The notes beneath the pieces are model-generated. The model did no database searches and was not told the DNA's origin. It was given only the letters and a program-made list of their open reading frames with translations. Shown in pieces: positions 25,478 through 28,669 of a DNA stretch of 28,669 nt; position 1 is the first letter of the stretch; each line of letters starts with the position of its first letter. The DNA is from Treponema sp. Lineage in GTDB: Bacteria; Spirochaetota; Spirochaetia; Treponematales; Treponemataceae. Location of the stretch: positions 1 to 28,669 of the forward strand of contig JAFOTA010000103.1 in assembly GCA_017421145.1 (NCBI GenBank). The letters run 5' to 3'. The translations under genes and the position numbers were made by a program.

Positions 25478-27928
25478 ATGGAATTTGATGCAGAGAAATT
25501 CAAGCAGAACCTTGAAGACCGCCTTCGCCGCATGTACGGAAAGGACATCTCACAAGCCAGCAAGCATGACCTTTTTGATGCAGTGAGCGCTTCAGCCCTT
25601 GAAATCATCAACCCCAACTGGATGGCAACACGCCGGACATACGACGCAGCCTCAACAAAGCAGCTTTATTATCTTAGCGCAGAATTCCTTATGGGACGCG
25701 CACTGAGCAACAACCTTATCAACGCGGGAATAAAGGATAAGGTTATTGAAGTCCTTAAAAACATGGACTTGGAATACAACCTTGTCGAAGACGAAGAACC
25801 GGATGCAGGCCTTGGAAACGGAGGTCTCGGACGACTTGCAGCATGTTTCCTCGATTCACTTGCAACGCTTGAATATCCGGGACACGGATACGGAATCCGC
25901 TATGAATACGGAATGTTCGAACAGCACATCATCGACGGCGAGCAGGTGGAATTCCCGGACAACTGGCTCAAGCACCGCGACCCGTGGGAAGTAAAGAGAA
26001 GCGACCTTGCAGTCACCGTCAAATTCGGCGGAGAAATCAAATACGGAAAGACACCGGACGGACAGGACAGATTCTACATCGAAAATGCAGAAGAAGTCAC
26101 CGCAACGCCTTATGACATGCCTATCGTAGGATTCGGAAACAACACTGTGAACACGCTCCGCTTGTGGCAGGCTTCAAGCCCGAACGGATTCGACCTCCAG
26201 CTGTTCAACGACATGCAGTACAACCGCGCGGTGGAAAACCAGAACAAGGCACAGAACATCAGCCGCGTCCTCTATCCTAACGACAACGGCCCTATGGGAA
26301 AGGAACTCAGGCTCCGTCAGCAGTACTTCTTCACGTCAGCTTCACTTCAGGATCTGGTTCATGAGTATGTGCGCAAGATTGGAACTGATTTCTCCAAATT
26401 CCCGAACTACCATGTAATCCAGCTGAACGACACTCACCCGGTAGTCGCAATCCCTGAGCTTATGAGAATCCTCATGGACGAATACAACGTGGGCTGGGAC
26501 GAATCATGGGACGTCGTAACAAAGACATTCGCATACACAAACCACACTATCCTTGCGGAAGCACTTGAAAAGTGGCCTATCGAAACATTCAAGAACCTTA
26601 TTCCGCGCATCTACCAGATCGTTGAGGAAATCAACCGCCGCTTCATGTTCGAGGTACGCGGTAAATTCCCGGGCGACTATGCAAAGCAGAACCACATGGG
26701 AATCATCCATGACGGAAAGGTTTACATGGCATGGCTTGCAATACACGCATGTTTCAGCGTAAACGGAGTTGCGGAGCTTCACACAAAGCTTTTGAAGGAA
26801 CAGGAACTTAAAGATTGGGCAACCCTCTATCCTCAGAAGTTCAACAACAAGACGAACGGCGTAACCCAGAGACGCTGGCTTTTGAGCTCAAACCCGGAGC
26901 TTGCCGAATTCATCACCAAGAGAATCGGACATGGCTGGGAAACGGATCTTATGAAGCTCAAGGATTTGGAAAAGTTCGCCGATGACGAAGAATCACTTGA
27001 CGAGCTGATCCAGATAAAGCAGAACAACAAGGACAAGCTTGCCAATTACCTGAAGCATTCACAGAACGTACTGATCGATTCAGACACGATTTTCGACACT
27101 CAGGTAAAGCGTCTCCACGAGTACAAGAGACAGCTTCTGAACATCTTCCACATCATGTACCTTTACAACCGCATCGTCGAGGATCCGAATTTCAATCCTC
27201 CGGCACGCACGTTCATATTCGGTGCAAAGGCCGCATCCGGATACCGCCGCGCAAAGTCAATCATCAAGCTGATCAACACGGTTGCTGAAAAGATTGTGAG
27301 CGACAGGCGTGTCCGCGGTAAGCTGAACGTTGTGTTCGTCGAAAACTACCGCGTTTCACTTGCAGAAAAAATCATCCCGGCAAGCGATGTTTCCGAGCAG
27401 ATTTCAACGGCAGGATACGAAGCGTCAGGAACTTCAAACATGAAATTCATGATGAACGGAGCGCTTACTCTCGGAACCCTTGACGGAGCGAACATAGAGA
27501 TCGTTGAGGCGGCAGGAAAGGACAACGCGTTCATCTTCGGTCTTACGGCAGATGAAATCATCAAGATCAATGAAGAGCACAGCTACAATCCTCAGAAATA
27601 CCTTGACAGGAACCCGTATCTTGCAGAAATCGTAAACCAGCTTGTGGACGGAAAGACCTACGACAAGACGGGACAACTCTTCCGCGAACTGCATGATTCT
27701 CTTGTTTTCGGAGTCGAAGGACAGAGACCGGACATCTACTACATACTGGCAGATTTCGATGCTTATGTTGCGGCTCAGGAAAAGGTTGCCAAAGCTTATG
27801 CTGACAAAAAAGGCTGGGCAAGAAAGACATTGATCAACATTGCGAACAGCGGAAAATTCTCAAGCGACAGAACGATCGAAGACTACGTGCGCGACATCTG
27901 GCACTTGAAGAAGACCCACATAAACTAA
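25478..27928 (+). CDS. glgP: glycogen/starch/alpha-glucan phosphorylase
   Basis: Phosphorolytic release of glucose-1-phosphate from glycogen non-reducing ends, using pyridoxal phosphate. The 816-residue length is that of classical GT35 phosphorylases. Motifs include YYLSAEFLMGRALSNNL near the N-terminus, DAGLGNGGLGRLAACFLDS, TNHTILAEALEKWP, and the PLP-lysine region EASGTSNMKFMMNGALTLG with Lys656 as the Schiff-base residue. The C-terminal SGKFSSDRTIEDYVRDIW is standard. The start is ATG 25478, preceded by AAGGAG with 8-nt spacing. An in-frame GTG at 25373 would add 35 residues with no family match and would bury that ribosome site. The 182-nt upstream gap has an AT-rich stretch (TTTACA...TATACAAT, 25326-25342) that may contain a promoter, and an inverted TTCCGG/CCGGAA pair near 25428-25445. 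Confidence 0.97.
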   Translation: MEFDAEKFKQNLEDRLRRMYGKDISQASKHDLFDAVSASALEIINPNWMATRRTYDAASTKQLYYLSAEFLMGRALSNNLINAGIKDKVIEVLKNMDLEYNLVEDEEPDAGLGNGGLGRLAACFLDSLATLEYPGHGYGIRYEYGMFEQHIIDGEQVEFPDNWLKHRDPWEVKRSDLAVTVKFGGEIKYGKTPDGQDRFYIENAEEVTATPYDMPIVGFGNNTVNTLRLWQASSPNGFDLQLFNDMQYNRAVENQNKAQNISRVLYPNDNGPMGKELRLRQQYFFTSASLQDLVHEYVRKIGTDFSKFPNYHVIQLNDTHPVVAIPELMRILMDEYNVGWDESWDVVTKTFAYTNHTILAEALEKWPIETFKNLIPRIYQIVEEINRRFMFEVRGKFPGDYAKQNHMGIIHDGKVYMAWLAIHACFSVNGVAELHTKLLKEQELKDWATLYPQKFNNKTNGVTQRRWLLSSNPELAEFITKRIGHGWETDLMKLKDLEKFADDEESLDELIQIKQNNKDKLANYLKHSQNVLIDSDTIFDTQVKRLHEYKRQLLNIFHIMYLYNRIVEDPNFNPPARTFIFGAKAASGYRRAKSIIKLINTVAEKIVSDRRVRGKLNVVFVENYRVSLAEKIIPASDVSEQISTAGYEASGTSNMKFMMNGALTLGTLDGANIEIVEAAGKDNAFIFGLTADEIIKINEEHSYNPQKYLDRNPYLAEIVNQLVDGKTYDKTGQLFRELHDSLVFGVEGQRPDIYYILADFDAYVAAQEKVAKAYADKKGWARKTLINIANSGKFSSDRTIEDYVRDIWHLKKTHIN

Positions 27929-27939
27929 AAAAATCGGAC

Positions 27940-27971
27940 GTGCCTGTGAAAGCATGTGTTTTTGCAGGCAC
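27940..27971 (+). terminator. hairpin downstream of glgP
   Basis: GTGCCTG (27940-27946) pairs with CAGGCAC (27965-27971). The stem continues with five more pairs (two G-U), so it is about 12 bp. There is no T-tract on the plus strand (ATAACTTAGG follows), so if it terminates glgP it is not a canonical intrinsic terminator. It may instead protect the mRNA 3' end. Confidence 0.5.
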
Positions 27972-27982
27972 ATAACTTAGGA

Positions 27983-28035
27983 AACACTGAATAATCCGAA
28001 AGCGGGTAGCATACCCCGTATGCTCATTCAGTGTT
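27983..28035. repeat. nested hairpin (10-bp outer stem, 6-bp inner stem)
   Basis: AACACTGAAT (27983-27992) pairs perfectly with ATTCAGTGTT (28026-28035). Inside, AGCATA (28008-28013) pairs with TATGCT (28019-28024) around CCCCG. No T-tract follows on the plus strand. Confidence 0.7.
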
Positions 28036-28048
28036 AACCATAAAACCC

Positions 28049-28096
28049 GCAATTTCGCAGTAATTCCTTACAGTATAAAGAATTACGAGAAATTGC
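28049..28096. repeat. two-stage hairpin
   Basis: GCAATTTC (28049-28056) pairs with GAAATTGC (28089-28096). After a small internal loop (GCA opposite GA), GTAATTC (28060-28066) pairs with GAATTAC (28080-28086). The apical loop (CTTACAGTATAAA) contains a TATAAA that could double as a -10. Confidence 0.7.
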
Positions 28097-28097
28097 A

Positions 28098-28140
28098 GGG
28101 AACCGCTGATTAATGCTTCCCGTATTAATCAGCGGTTCCC
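28098..28140. repeat. perfect 17-bp inverted repeat
   Basis: The arms 28098-28114 (GGGAACCGCTGATTAAT) and 28124-28140 are exact reverse complements around a 9-nt loop. TTATACATC follows, a weak U-tract, so it could terminate transcription before galE inefficiently. It is also the right terminus of the candidate MITE. Confidence 0.75.
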
Positions 28141-28175
28141 TTATACATCAGGGTAAATCCCGACAGGAAGGCAAC

Positions 28176-28669
28176 ATGAAAGTTTTGGTTATAGGCGGCG
28201 CGGGCTATATAGGAAGCCATGTCGTAAAAGAGCTGATGGCAAAGGGACATACTGTCACCGTTTTTGACAACCTTTCAAGCGGACTGATTCAGAATCTCTT
28301 TCCGGAAAACGAATTCATTGCAGGAAGCATACTCCATCAGGAAGAAATAAACGATGCTTTCGCACGCGGATTCGATGCGTTCATTGATCTTGCGGCATTC
28401 AAGGCGGCAGGCGAATCAATGATAAAGCCGGAAAAATATTCAATCAACAACATCAGCGGAACAATGAACATACTGAATGCGGCGGTCGCAAACAACTGCC
28501 TCAACATGGTGTTCTCATCAAGCGCGGCTGTTTTCGGTGAACCGCAGTATCTTCCGCTTGACGAAAACCATCCTAAAAATCCGACGAACTACTACGGCTT
28601 CACGAAGCTCAAGATCGAAGAATTCATGGCATGGTACGAACAGCTCAAGGGACTTCATTTTGCGGCACT
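28176..28669 (+). CDS. galE: UDP-glucose 4-epimerase (5' part; C-terminus outside window)
   Basis: The first 164 codons of an extended short-chain dehydrogenase/reductase that interconverts UDP-glucose and UDP-galactose using tightly bound NAD. The N-terminal GGAGYIGSH (residues 8-16) is the NAD-binding GxxGxxG motif, followed by the acidic VFDN after beta-2. DLAAFKAAGESM matches the GalE segment usually read as HxAxxKAVGES. The catalytic Ser/Thr lies in FSSSAAVFG, and the YxxxK pair is in YYGFTKLK. The ribosome site AGGAAGG lies just upstream of the ATG at 28176. UDP-sugar output links it to the glycogen genes upstream and to envelope polysaccharide synthesis. It may equally be a related UDP-N-acetylhexosamine epimerase, which this partial sequence cannot exclude. 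Confidence 0.9.
   Translation, partial: MKVLVIGGAGYIGSHVVKELMAKGHTVTVFDNLSSGLIQNLFPENEFIAGSILHQEEINDAFARGFDAFIDLAAFKAAGESMIKPEKYSINNISGTMNILNAAVANNCLNMVFSSSAAVFGEPQYLPLDENHPKNPTNYYGFTKLKIEEFMAWYEQLKGLHFAA

Larger units (their letters stand above)
27980..28140. repeat. candidate 161-bp MITE-like element with imperfect terminal inverted repeats
   Basis: The left end GGAAACACTGAATAATCC and the complement of the right end, GGGAACCGCTGATTAATAC, match at about 14 of 19 positions. The segment is flanked by the trinucleotide TTA on both sides (27977-27979 and 28141-28143), as expected for a target duplication. It contains three hairpins (27983-28035, 28049-28096, 28098-28140) and no ORF. GGGAACC/GGAAAC-type ends and TNA duplications occur in IS5-family elements, so this could be a non-autonomous relative. 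Without a second copy this remains inference. Confidence 0.4.

Noticed and set aside
27929..28175. CRISPR array
   Set aside because: The repeats are inverted and imperfect, spacing is irregular, and no cas gene is present.

Overview
The window looks like a chromosomal segment of a host-associated spirochaete, most probably Treponema. This rests on gene content, not on an rRNA marker: a secreted TpLRR/BspA-type leucine-rich-repeat protein, a spirochaete-style permissive lipobox, a DUF115/Maf-like protein, a type III glutamine synthetase and a complete rnfCDGEAB operon. There is no rRNA, tRNA, CRISPR array, prophage or intact transposase gene.

Layout. 1-6518 (minus strand): 5' part of an M23 lipoprotein peptidase, glnN (type III glutamine synthetase), a large secreted beta-propeller protein with a polysaccharide-deacetylase-like C-terminus that has lost its metal-binding histidines, and a membrane-anchored LysM-M23 peptidase paralogous to the first gene. 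6566-10771 (plus): overlapping operon lepB, a PASTA-containing class B penicillin-binding protein, and a DUF115/Maf-like gene. 10747-15918 (minus): rnfC-D-G-E-A-B, encoding the ferredoxin:NAD+ oxidoreductase ion pump. 16014-19522 (plus, divergent from rnf): a COG2509 FAD-dependent dehydrogenase translationally coupled to a six-helix methyl-accepting chemotaxis protein. 19620-22972 (minus): BspA-like protein, sodium:solute symporter and Era GTPase. 23163-27928 (plus): glgX and glgP for glycogen breakdown. 27929-28175: a hairpin-dense intergenic stretch that may be a small mobile element. 28176 to the end: 5' part of a galE-type epimerase.

How it fits together. Cell-wall and envelope functions (two M23 peptidases, PBP, signal peptidase, the propeller protein) dominate the first third. 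The middle is energy metabolism: Rnf couples ferredoxin oxidation to an ion gradient, a sodium-coupled symporter may spend such a gradient, and a flavoprotein-chemoreceptor pair lies divergent from rnf. The right side is glycogen mobilisation leading into sugar-nucleotide metabolism.

Regulatory features. The glnN promoter lies upstream of a terminator-like hairpin, so the gene is a candidate for attenuation. At least five first genes (lepB, rnfC, the COG2509 gene, era, glgX) have a -10 element 7-9 nt before the start codon and no Shine-Dalgarno, which predicts leaderless mRNAs. The strongest protein-level oddity is the apparent pseudo-deacetylase at 3018-5240. No obviously new multi-gene defence or mobile system is visible. 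All homology statements are by eye.
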